Below, piece by piece: positions 35,627-42,781 of a stretch of DNA of 64,000 bases. Position numbers and translations under genes: made by a program. The stretch is from contig DATKBT010000125.1 of NCBI GenBank assembly GCA_035546295.1, positions 186,001-250,000 on the forward strand. Reading direction: 5' to 3'. The first letter of the stretch is position 1. Every line of letters starts with the position of its first letter. The stretch comes from DATKBT01 sp035546295 (lineage in GTDB: Bacteria; Acidobacteriota; Thermoanaerobaculia; Multivoradales; Multivoraceae). A model generated the notes under the pieces. It had not been told where the DNA came from, searched no databases, and saw only the letters and a program-made list of their open reading frames with translations.

Positions 35627-36639
35627 GCGCGCCCGCGATCGGCGTCCTCGGCGCCGGCTCTTGGGGCACGGCACTCGCTGTCCACTGGGCGAGGACCGGC
35701 CACCGGGTCCGGCTCTGGGCGCGCTCGCGGGAGATCTGCGAAGCCATCGAAGCCGGCGAGAACGAGCGCTACCTACCCGGAGTGGCGATTCCCGACGCGA
35801 TCGAGGCGAGCCACGACCTGGCGGCGATGGACGACTGCGATCCGCTGGTCATGGTCGTGCCGTCGCACGGCTACCGCAGCGTGCTGCGCGAGCTGCTGGA
35901 GCGGATTCGGTCGAGGCGGCCGAGGATCGTGGTGTCGGGGACCAAAGGGGTCGAGGTCGACAGCCTCGATCGGATGAGCGAGGTGACTGCGGAGGAGGGC
36001 GAGCGAGCGGGGCTGGAGCTCCGCTTCGCGGCTCTTTCGGGGCCCAGCTTCGCGGTCGAGCTGGTCGCCGACTCGCCGACCGCTGTGGTGATCGCGGCAG
36101 AGGAGGAGGAGCTGGCGACCGAGCTGCGCTCGCGGCTGGCGACCCGGACCCTGCGCCTCTACTCCTCGCGCGACGTGGTCGGCGTAGAGATCGGAGGCAG
36201 CGCCAAGAACGTCGTGGCGATCGCGGCCGGCGCGGTCGAGGGCCTGGGGCTCGGCCACAACACTCTGGCGGCGCTGATCACGCGCGGCCTCCACGAGATC
36301 ACGCGCCTCGGCGTCGCCTGCGGCGGCCTCGAGCGGACGCTCGCCGGCCTCGCCGGCCTCGGGGACCTGGTGCTGACCTGCACGGGGGGCCTGTCGCGCA
36401 ACCAGCAGACCGGCCTGCAACTCGCCCAGGGGAGGTCGCTGGACGAGATTCGGCACGCCACCGGAATGGTCGCGGAGGGCGTACGCAACTCGCTGTCGAT
36501 CGCGCGGCTGGCCGAGCGCAAGGGGATCGAGATGCCGATCACGGCGCAGATGGTGGAGGTGCTCTATCAGGGCAAGGCGCCACGGCACGCGCTCGAGGAG
36601 CTGCTGGGGCGGGATCTCAAGTCGGAGAGCGAGCTGTGA
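35623..36639 (+). CDS. gpsA: NAD(P)-dependent glycerol-3-phosphate dehydrogenase
   Basis: 338 residues, GTG start in a GTGA overlap with plsY. The NAD-binding IGVLGAGSWGTALAVHWA, SGPSFAVEL, the catalytic-Lys region GSAKNVVAIAAG, and GLGDLVLTCTGGLSRN are all canonical. Reduces dihydroxyacetone phosphate to glycerol-3-phosphate, the PlsY substrate, so the pair supplies lysophosphatidate. Confidence 0.96.
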   Translation: MSAPAIGVLGAGSWGTALAVHWARTGHRVRLWARSREICEAIEAGENERYLPGVAIPDAIEASHDLAAMDDCDPLVMVVPSHGYRSVLRELLERIRSRRPRIVVSGTKGVEVDSLDRMSEVTAEEGERAGLELRFAALSGPSFAVELVADSPTAVVIAAEEEELATELRSRLATRTLRLYSSRDVVGVEIGGSAKNVVAIAAGAVEGLGLGHNTLAALITRGLHEITRLGVACGGLERTLAGLAGLGDLVLTCTGGLSRNQQTGLQLAQGRSLDEIRHATGMVAEGVRNSLSIARLAERKGIEMPITAQMVEVLYQGKAPRHALEELLGRDLKSESEL

Positions 36640-36689
36640 GCTACGATGCCCGGCCAACCGTCGCCGGCCCGTCTGGAACGGAGAGAGAG

Positions 36690-38258
36690 ATGACCGGTAT
36701 CGACGCTCGTTCCCAGCCATCGGACCAGCAGACCGTTCTGGTGCTCGATTTCGGGGGGCAGTACACCCAGCTCATCGCCCGACGCGTGCGCGAGAACCGC
36801 GTCTACTGCGAGATCCATCCCTTCGACGTGCCGGCGGAGGAGATCGCGGCACGTCGTCCGATCGGCATCATCCTGTCCGGGGGGCCCGACTCGGTCTACG
36901 CCGAGGGCGCGCCGGTGGCCGACCGGTCGATCTACGACCTGGGCGTGCCGATCCTGGGGATCTGCTACGGCATGCACCTGCTGGCGCAGGGCACGGGGGG
37001 CGCGGTCGAGGCCTCGTCCGAGCGCGAGTTCGGTCGTACCGAGATCGACGCCGACCCGGAGTCGCGACTGTTCGAGGGGCTCGAGGAGCGCCAGACGGTG
37101 TGGATGAGCCACGGAGACAAGGTGGCGTCGCTGCCGGAGGGCTTCCGCACCATCGGCTCGACGCCGAGCTGCCCGATCGTCGCCTTCGAGAACCCCGAGC
37201 GGGGCGCCTTCGGCATCCAGTTCCACCCCGAGGTCACCCACACGGTGGAGGGGGGCGAGATCCTGCGCAACTTCCTCTACGGCGCCTGCGGGGCACGCGG
37301 AGAATGGCGCATGGCCTCGTACCTCGACGAGGCGATCGGAGCCATCCAGGAACGGGTCGGCCACGACCGGGTGATCTGCGCGCTCTCCGGCGGGGTCGAC
37401 TCGGCGGTGGTGGCCAGCCTCCTGTCCAAGGCGGTGGGCGAACGGCTGACCGCGGTCTTCGTCGACAACGGGGTGCTGCGCAAGGGGGAGCGCGAGCAGG
37501 TGGAGCACAGCCTGCGCGATGGCTTGCGACTGCCGGTGCGGGTGGTCGACGCACGCCAGCGGTTCCTCGATGCGCTGCGTGGCGTCGCCGACCCGGAGCA
37601 CAAGCGCAAGACGGTCGGTCGGGTGTTCATCGAGGTCTTCGAGGAGGAGGCGTCGAAGCTCGAGGGGGTGCGCTTCCTCGCCCAGGGTACGCTCTACCCC
37701 GATGTCATCGAGTCGGTGTCGGTGAAGGGGCCGTCGGCGACGATCAAGACCCACCACAACGTCGGCGGGCTGCCCGAGACGCTCGGCTTCGAGCTGATCG
37801 AGCCGCTGCGCTTCTTGTTCAAAGACGAGGTTCGCCAGCTCGGGCGCGAGCTCGGCCTCCCCGAGGAGTTCATCCGCCGTCACCCGTTCCCGGGCCCGGG
37901 GCTCGCGGTGCGGGTGCTCGGCGAGGTCACTCCCGAGCGCGTCGCGGTCTTGCAGGAGGCCGATGCGATCCTGCTGCACGAGCTGCGCGAGGCCGGCTAC
38001 TACGACAAGGTCAGCCAGGCCCTGGCGGTGCTGCTGCCCGTGCGCAGCGTTGGCGTGATGGGCGACGGGCGGACCTACGAGAACGCGGTGGCTCTGCGCT
38101 GCGTCGAGACCGAGGACTTCATGACCGCCGACTGGAGCGCGCTCCCGCACGAGCTCCTGGGGCGGATCGCGGGCCGGATCGTCAACGAGGTGGCGGGCGT
38201 CAACCGAGTGGTTTACGACATCACCAGCAAGCCGCCGGCGACGATCGAATGGGAGTAG
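36690..38258 (+). CDS. guaA: GMP synthase (glutamine-hydrolysing)
   Basis: 522 residues: class I glutamine amidotransferase domain (about 15-205, nucleophile in GICYGMHLLAQ, then FHPEVTHT), ATP-pyrophosphatase domain (ALSGGVDSAVVASLL) and the C-terminal dimerisation domain with RHPFPGPGLAVRVLGE. Converts XMP to GMP. ATG 36690 follows GGAACGGAGAGAG, giving an ordinary leader; a TACGAT at about 36642 may be the -10. Convergent with the EAL gene, four bases apart. Confidence 0.96.
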   Translation: MTGIDARSQPSDQQTVLVLDFGGQYTQLIARRVRENRVYCEIHPFDVPAEEIAARRPIGIILSGGPDSVYAEGAPVADRSIYDLGVPILGICYGMHLLAQGTGGAVEASSEREFGRTEIDADPESRLFEGLEERQTVWMSHGDKVASLPEGFRTIGSTPSCPIVAFENPERGAFGIQFHPEVTHTVEGGEILRNFLYGACGARGEWRMASYLDEAIGAIQERVGHDRVICALSGGVDSAVVASLLSKAVGERLTAVFVDNGVLRKGEREQVEHSLRDGLRLPVRVVDARQRFLDALRGVADPEHKRKTVGRVFIEVFEEEASKLEGVRFLAQGTLYPDVIESVSVKGPSATIKTHHNVGGLPETLGFELIEPLRFLFKDEVRQLGRELGLPEEFIRRHPFPGPGLAVRVLGEVTPERVAVLQEADAILLHELREAGYYDKVSQALAVLLPVRSVGVMGDGRTYENAVALRCVETEDFMTADWSALPHELLGRIAGRIVNEVAGVNRVVYDITSKPPATIEWE

Positions 38259-38262
38259 GTCG

Positions 38263-39015
38263 TCAGCTCAACGGCCAGGGCACCTTCGGCGGCGGCGCGG
38301 CGGGGTAGGCGAGGAAATAGCCTTGGCCGTAATCGGCGCCGCCATCACGCACGAGGTGGAGCTCCTCGGCGTTCTCGATCCCTTCGGCCACCACCTTCGC
38401 GCCCATCTGGTGGGCGAGGTGGACGATCGACCGCACCAGCCGGAACTGGCGCGAGAAGGGTTTGATCCCGGCGATCAGCTTGCGGTCGAGCTTGATGATT
38501 GCGGGGCGCAGATCGGCGATGTACTTGAAATTGGAGTACCCGGCGCCGAAGTCGTCGATGGCGAGCAGGATACCCCTCGTGCGCAACTCGTCGAGGATGA
38601 AGTGGCATTGGTCGAAGTAGTGGAGGGGCGTCGACTCCGTGATCTCGAGATAGATCGGGTGGCGGTGCCGGAAGATCGGATCGTCGGGACGAACCAGGAA
38701 CCCCGCGTCGAACTCCTGCGGGACGATGTTGATCCACACCGCGGTGTCGGACGAGCCGGCCAGCGCGAGAGAGCGCAGCTCCCGACCCAGCTCGCCCATC
38801 CGACCGGCGCGAATCGCGGCCGAGATCAGCTCCAGCGGCCCCTTCAGGTGCGGCGACTGTGAACGGGCCAGGGCCTCGTTGCCGACCGCTCGACCGCTGG
38901 CCAGGTCGACGATCGGCTGGTAGACCACGTGGTACTGCCGCTGCGCCAGCACCTCCTCGATCGGATTCTGCTCGTCGACCGCCGGCTCCGGCGCGCGGAG
39001 AAGATGGCCGCTCAC
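38263..39015 (-). CDS. stand-alone EAL domain cyclic-di-GMP phosphodiesterase
   Basis: 250 residues, GTG start, one EAL domain and no sensor or GGDEF partner. Catalytic residues appear intact: EALAR near residue 48, EITES, the DDFGAGYSN loop, IKLDRKLI, VAEGIEN and the closing GYFLAYPA. It should linearise c-di-GMP in the cytoplasm. The domain is slightly compact, so regulation must come from expression or from a partner. It lies downstream of the AraC-type gene on the same strand, separated by 217 bp of repeat- and A-tract-rich DNA. Confidence 0.88.
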   Translation of the reverse strand: MSGHLLRAPEPAVDEQNPIEEVLAQRQYHVVYQPIVDLASGRAVGNEALARSQSPHLKGPLELISAAIRAGRMGELGRELRSLALAGSSDTAVWINIVPQEFDAGFLVRPDDPIFRHRHPIYLEITESTPLHYFDQCHFILDELRTRGILLAIDDFGAGYSNFKYIADLRPAIIKLDRKLIAGIKPFSRQFRLVRSIVHLAHQMGAKVVAEGIENAEELHLVRDGGADYGQGYFLAYPAAPPPKVPWPLS

Positions 39016-39062
39016 GCGTTGCGATCTCGGTCGGCGCCGGTCGGGTTCACTTCGGTCTCTCG

Positions 39063-39218
39063 TTTTTTTCGAATGGGTCGCTTCGTTTTTCGTTCAAATC
39101 TGTTCTCTCGTCTCTGTTCTCTCGTCGAGGCGGCCCATTCCTGCCGCTCTTGCGTCGATCTATTTTTTCGTGAACGGCAGGCACCTCTTTTCTTCGCTCA
39201 TTGCCGCCGGACCTTTTC
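39063..39218 (-). promoter_or_regulatory. A-tract-rich upstream region of the EAL gene
   Basis: Within the 217-bp gap 39016-39232, runs of 4-7 A (minus strand) occur around 39066, 39088, 39165, 39190 and 39215, often preceded by CG. Several are 22-25 bp apart, roughly two helical turns, so the DNA may be intrinsically curved. No clear -35/-10 pair is visible. Confidence 0.35.
39099..39126. repeat. perfect 14-bp tandem duplication upstream of the EAL gene
   Basis: Two head-to-tail copies of TCTGTTCTCTCGTC (39099-39112 and 39113-39126) in the noncoding gap between the regulator and the EAL gene. It may be a direct-repeat operator, or a slippage product. Confidence 0.85.
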
Positions 39219-39232
39219 TTTCGATCTCGCCT

Positions 39233-39709
39233 CTAGCGATCCCCGCCCGGTCCTTCGCGGCGCCGGAACTCGGCGGGACCGAGATCGAGGAGACGGTTCA
39301 TCGCACGGCGCAGCGAGCGGGCGTCACTGAAGCCGACCTCGAGGGCGATCTCCTCCGCCAAGAGACTGGTATCGCGCAGGAGTTGGAGCGCCTGGCTGAC
39401 CCGGAGAGCGGTACGCCAGTCGCGAAACGACACGCCGACGACCCGGCTGAAGTAGCGGCTGAAGGAACTCTCCTCGAGCGCAGCAGCGCGCGCAGCGGTT
39501 TCCAGGGTCAGGCTCTCGAGATGATCCTCCAAGGGCAGGAGCCGGCACAGGCGGTGATCCTCGGCGAGGACGGACTCCCACTCGTCGACCCGCTGGAGAA
39601 AGGAGTCATTGTCATCATTGGAAGGGTCGGCATCATGGGAAGGCTCGCCCGAGCGGGTCGTCACCGCGCCTCCCACCGCGCTCCACGGCGGATTCCCGCT
39701 GCCGATCAC
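39233..39709 (-). CDS. AraC-type helix-turn-helix transcriptional regulator
   Basis: 158 residues. About 55 N-terminal residues are polar and probably disordered; the rest is an AraC/XylS double helix-turn-helix (LTLETAARAAALEESSFSRYFSRVVG, then SLLAEEIALEVGFSDARSLRRA). No ligand-binding domain is attached, so its signal input is unknown. The start is GTG 39709, immediately preceded by an in-frame TGA. That GTG overlaps the stop of a 20-codon leader ORF by 4 bp. It could control itself and the downstream EAL gene. Confidence 0.85.
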   Translation of the reverse strand: MIGSGNPPWSAVGGAVTTRSGEPSHDADPSNDDNDSFLQRVDEWESVLAEDHRLCRLLPLEDHLESLTLETAARAAALEESSFSRYFSRVVGVSFRDWRTALRVSQALQLLRDTSLLAEEIALEVGFSDARSLRRAMNRLLDLGPAEFRRREGPGGDR

Positions 39710-39768
39710 TCAGTGGTCCTCGACCTCACCCGAAGCCGACTGCCGAGGCCACCGCCCCGTGACGCCAT
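39706..39768 (-). CDS. possible 20-codon leader ORF coupled to the AraC-type regulator
   Basis: Starts with ATG at 39768 behind GAGGAGGTAAC, the best Shine-Dalgarno in this part of the window (4-nt spacer). It encodes an Arg/Ser/Gly-rich peptide of 20 residues (five Arg) and ends in TGA overlapping the regulator's GTG (GTGA). The regulator itself has no Shine-Dalgarno of its own, so translation may depend on reading this ORF. Alternatively, this is the true regulator start in a gene with a frameshift. Confidence 0.45.
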   Translation of the reverse strand: MASRGGGLGSRLRVRSRTTE

Positions 39769-39775
39769 GTTACCT

Positions 39776-39810
39776 CCTCTTCAAAGAAACCCCGCCTTTT
39801 CAAAGAAACC
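39776..39810 (-). repeat. 16-bp direct repeats, 19 bp apart, upstream of the regulator leader
   Basis: CCTCTTCAAAGAAACC (39776-39791) and CCTTTTCAAAGAAACC (39795-39810) match at 15 of 16 positions. Start-to-start spacing is 19 bp, close to two helical turns, as expected of AraC-family half-sites. The proximal copy reaches into the leader's Shine-Dalgarno region, so binding could block transcription or ribosome access. Confidence 0.65.
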
Positions 39811-39873
39811 AGAGTGCGGCATGAATCGCAACCTCGAGGACAGCCGCACCGAAAAGGAGCCGCGCCGCAGCTC

Positions 39874-39915
39874 GTGGCTCAGGCAAGCCACAATCGTTAT
39901 GATATCGCCTGAGCC
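39874..39915. promoter_or_regulatory. overlapping inverted repeats between the DHH and AraC-type genes
   Basis: GGCTCAGGC (39876-39884) is the exact reverse complement of GCCTGAGCC (39907-39915), with a 22-nt AT-rich centre. GTGGCT (39874-39879) can instead pair with AGCCAC (39886-39891). The two hairpins share bases and exclude each other. The centre contains TATGAT (plus) and TATCAT (minus), both -10-like. A third CTCAGGC lies at 39988, at the end of the DHH gene. Confidence 0.4.
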
Positions 39916-39988
39916 AAATTTATGAGAGGACATTACTTTGCGAGCTCGTTCGGCTCGTCGATGCGGAGTCGCAGCCTGTATTGCTGCC

Positions 39989-41059
39989 TCAGGCAGGCTC
40001 GGCTTCGTCGCCGGCAGGCGCCGGAACGGGACGCAGGCGCAACTCGCTGAGCTTCTCGGGCTTCTTGCGCAGGAGCTTCGCGAGGCGCCTGCCCAGGTCG
40101 ATCTGCTGCTTGGCGGCCGGTTCACGGTCGGAGATCGCCAACCAGCCGCCGGCGACCATCCCGTGGCCTCCGCCCTTGCCCCTCCGCCCGAGCAGCCGGC
40201 GCATGAGCTGGGCGGCGTTGGCCCGGGGGTTGCTCGTGCGGATCGAGCAGTAGATCCTTCCCTCGAACTGTCCGGTCACGAGAGACCAGGTCTTGCCCTG
40301 CATGCGCAAGAGGAGGTCCGCGATCTCGGGGACGATGTCGGGCTGTCCGACCGCGCCCAGGTGGCTCACGATCAGGGTGTGGACGGTGGTGAGGTTCTCG
40401 AGCGCATCGTGCAGTGACGAAAAGTAATGGAGTGGAAGGGGAGGGTTCTGGATCCTGCCGAGCAGACGCTTGTCGGCCAGCTTCAGGAAATGGTCGTAAA
40501 CCGCGCGATCCGAGCCAGCCGCCTCGCGGGAGAAATCGAGGGTCTCGGAGCGGATGGCGTAGACCACCGCGGTCGCCTCCTTGCGGGTCAGCGGGATTTC
40601 GGCGGCGAGGAGGTATTCGGCGACGATCGAGGCGGTCGCTCCGTAGTCGGTGCGGACGTCGACGAAGGGGACGTCGCCGCTCGAGCGGCGGAGCGGGTGG
40701 TGGTCGAACACCAGATCGGGCGTGATGTCGTCGGGGAGCTGGTTGTTGCCGGTTCGGGGCTGGGTGTCGACCAGCGCGAAGTGCCGGTAGTTCTTGAACT
40801 GGATGTGACGGAGCCGGCTCATCTCGAGCTTGAGGGAGCGCACCATCTCGAGGTTCTCGGCGCGGCCGATGATGCCGCCGTAGGCCAGCGTGGCCCGCTG
40901 GGCGAAGTGCTGGCGGAGGAGCTTGACCAGCGCCACGCCGGCGGCGACGGCGTCGGGGTCCGGGTTGTCGTGCGTCAGCACCAGCCATCGACCCCGCGAG
41001 GAGGTAGTGATGTGGGTTTCGAGACGGGCGAGCGCCTCGGCGGTGGTCGAAGAGTTCAT
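39989..41059 (-). CDS. DHH/DHHA1 phosphoesterase (NrnA-like)
   Basis: 356 residues. N-terminal DHH domain with THDNPDPDAVAAG, LVDTQPRTGNN and FDHHPLR; C-terminal DHHA1 domain with GRRGKGGGHGMVAGG, the Gly-rich substrate motif. The family includes nanoRNases and pAp phosphatases acting on short oligonucleotides, cyclic-dinucleotide breakdown products among them. ATG 41059 was chosen since residues upstream in frame are Arg-rich and unlike the family. A TACAAT hexamer ends 9 nt before it. pGpG produced by the EAL and HD-GYP proteins could be its substrate, but this is inference. Confidence 0.88.
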   Translation of the reverse strand: MNSSTTAEALARLETHITTSSRGRWLVLTHDNPDPDAVAAGVALVKLLRQHFAQRATLAYGGIIGRAENLEMVRSLKLEMSRLRHIQFKNYRHFALVDTQPRTGNNQLPDDITPDLVFDHHPLRRSSGDVPFVDVRTDYGATASIVAEYLLAAEIPLTRKEATAVVYAIRSETLDFSREAAGSDRAVYDHFLKLADKRLLGRIQNPPLPLHYFSSLHDALENLTTVHTLIVSHLGAVGQPDIVPEIADLLLRMQGKTWSLVTGQFEGRIYCSIRTSNPRANAAQLMRRLLGRRGKGGGHGMVAGGWLAISDREPAAKQQIDLGRRLAKLLRKKPEKLSELRLRPVPAPAGDEAEPA

Positions 41060-41068
41060 GGCGCGGGC

Positions 41069-41074
41069 ATTGTA
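41069..41074 (-). promoter_or_regulatory. putative -10 (TACAAT) of the DHH gene
   Basis: TACAAT (5 of 6 bases of the TATAAT consensus) on the minus strand ends 9 nt before the ATG at 41059, with no Shine-Dalgarno between. Fits the leaderless or near-leaderless pattern. Confidence 0.45.
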
Positions 41075-41156
41075 GCGGCGCGTGCTCGGCGGCCGGACGC
41101 TGCTAAGGTCGTGCGGCCGTACGGGCCGGCGCCCGTTGGCTCGACCCCTCGACCGC

Positions 41157-41978
41157 ATGATCTCAGAGCTCTTCCGCATCGGTCCGCTCTCGATCAGCCC
41201 CTTCGGTGTGATGCTGGTCGTGGCGTTCCTCTGCGCCTACCAGCAGCTTCGCTGGGGGATGCGGGAGCTCGGCGTCGGCGACGAGGAGGACGCCAGCGCG
41301 CTGTTGCTCGCCGCCGCGGTCGGCGGGCTGCTCGGCGGCAAGGTCTACTACGCGATCCTCCAGGGGGACTGGCACACGCTGATCGAGCGCGCCGGGATCG
41401 TCTTCTACGGCAGCCTGATCGGCGGGGCGGCGGCGGTCCTGCTGGTCGTGCGCTGGCGGCGGCTTCCGGTCTGGAAGCTGGTCGACGCCTGCGCTCCCAG
41501 CGTCGCCATCGGGTACGCGATCGGCCGCATCGGCTGTCTGCTGGTCGGCGATGACTACGGCATACCCACGACGCTGCCCTGGGGAATGACCTTTCCCGAG
41601 GGTCCGGTCCCGACGACGGCCCAGGATCTCGAGCGCTTCTTCGGCGTCGACGTGCCTCCGGGATACGCCCCAGGCGATCAGGTGCCGGTCCACCCGACGC
41701 AGCTCTACGAGACCGTTCTGGCGCTCGGGATCTGGTGGCTCGGACGGCGGCTGGTGCGGCGCGGGCTGGCCCCGGGCCGCGCCGGTCTGATCGTGGTCGG
41801 CCTGCTCGCCGTCGAGCGGTTCGGCATCGAGTTCCTGCGCGCCAAGGACGACCGCCTGCTCGGTCCGCTGACCGTGGCGCAGGCGATCAGCGTTGCGATC
41901 GTCCTGGTGGTCGTCGGCTTCCTGGTCCTGCGCCGGCCGGCTGCCGCCGCGCCGGAGCCGGCGCCGTCGAGACGATGA
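41157..41978 (+). CDS. lgt: prolipoprotein diacylglyceryl transferase
   Basis: 273 residues, about seven membrane helices. The Lgt signature appears as IGRIGCLLVGDDYG, with PWGMTFPEG, HPTQLYE and VERFGIEFLRAKD. It transfers diacylglycerol from phosphatidylglycerol to the lipobox Cys of prolipoproteins, the step before Lol sorting. A Pro/Ala-rich C-terminus is cytoplasmic. A TAAGGT at 41104 may be its -10. ATGA overlap with thiD. Confidence 0.93.
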   Translation: MISELFRIGPLSISPFGVMLVVAFLCAYQQLRWGMRELGVGDEEDASALLLAAAVGGLLGGKVYYAILQGDWHTLIERAGIVFYGSLIGGAAAVLLVVRWRRLPVWKLVDACAPSVAIGYAIGRIGCLLVGDDYGIPTTLPWGMTFPEGPVPTTAQDLERFFGVDVPPGYAPGDQVPVHPTQLYETVLALGIWWLGRRLVRRGLAPGRAGLIVVGLLAVERFGIEFLRAKDDRLLGPLTVAQAISVAIVLVVVGFLVLRRPAAAAPEPAPSRR

Positions 41979-42781
41979 TGCGGCCTCCGCGGCTGCTCAC
42001 GATCGCCGGCTCCGACTCCGGGGGCGGCGCCGGGATCCAGGCCGATCTCAAGACCTTCGCCGCGCTCGGCTGCTATGGCATGTCGGCCGTGACCGCGGTG
42101 ACCGCCCAGAATACGGTCGAGGTGCGCAGCGTTCAGGAGATCGAGCCTGCGGTGATCGCAGACCAGATCGATGCGGTGTTCGAGGACATCGGGGTCGACG
42201 CGGTGAAGATCGGAATGCTGTCGAGCACACGAGTGATCGAGGTCGTCGCGGAGCGGCTGGCGGCGCGCCCGCCGACGCCGACCGTGATCGACCCGGTGAT
42301 GGTCGCGAAGAGCGGCGCCTCGCTGCTCGCCGACGACGCGGTCGAGGCGTTGCGCGAGCTCCTGCTGCCTCGTGCGACGCTCCTGACGCCCAACCTGCCG
42401 GAGGCGCGACGACTGACCGGCCTGCCGGTCGAGTCCGTCCCCGAGCGCTACGCCGCCGCCCGCGAGCTGGTCTCGAGCGGCGCCTCGGCCGTCCTGATCA
42501 AGGGCGGGCACGCCGCGGGGGAGACGGTGCTCGACCTGCTGTTCGACGGCGAGCGCGTGCACCGCTACGAACATCGCCGCATCGACACGACCAGCGACCA
42601 CGGCACCGGCTGCACGCTGTCGGCGGCGATCGCGGCCGGGCTCGGCCACGGCCGGACGCTGGTCGAGGCGGTCGCCGACGCTACCGAGTTCCTGCAGGGC
42701 GCGCTGGCGCGCGCCTTTCCTCTGGGGGGCGGCCACGGTCCCGTGCACCACTTCCACCGTTACCGGGGAGCCTGGACGTGA
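41975..42781 (+). CDS. thiD: hydroxymethylpyrimidine/phosphomethylpyrimidine kinase
   Basis: 268 residues, ribokinase fold. LTIAGSDSGGGAGIQADLKTF at the start, GCYGMSAVTAVTAQNT, VIDPVMVAKSG, TPNLPEA, LIKGGH, and the anion-hole/catalytic-Cys segment DHGTGCTLSAAIAAG. Phosphorylates HMP and HMP-P for thiamine synthesis or salvage. Either of two adjacent ATG codons (41975, 41978) may be used; the first overlaps the lgt stop. No other thiamine gene or TPP riboswitch is seen nearby. Confidence 0.93.
   Translation: MMRPPRLLTIAGSDSGGGAGIQADLKTFAALGCYGMSAVTAVTAQNTVEVRSVQEIEPAVIADQIDAVFEDIGVDAVKIGMLSSTRVIEVVAERLAARPPTPTVIDPVMVAKSGASLLADDAVEALRELLLPRATLLTPNLPEARRLTGLPVESVPERYAAARELVSSGASAVLIKGGHAAGETVLDLLFDGERVHRYEHRRIDTTSDHGTGCTLSAAIAAGLGHGRTLVEAVADATEFLQGALARAFPLGGGHGPVHHFHRYRGAWT

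Noticed and set aside
39160..39201. Thirteen-codon ORF (minus strand) in the A-tract region before the EAL gene
   Set aside because: No Shine-Dalgarno, no coupling to a downstream start, and codon choice gives no support.
39929..39957. Possible terminator of the DHH gene (CGAGC/GCTCG hairpin)
   Set aside because: Only a 5-bp stem and no following U-tract; not convincing as an intrinsic terminator.
41900..41980. TPP riboswitch before thiD
   Set aside because: thiD begins inside the end of lgt with a 4-bp overlap, leaving no room for a riboswitch, and no THI-box motif is visible.
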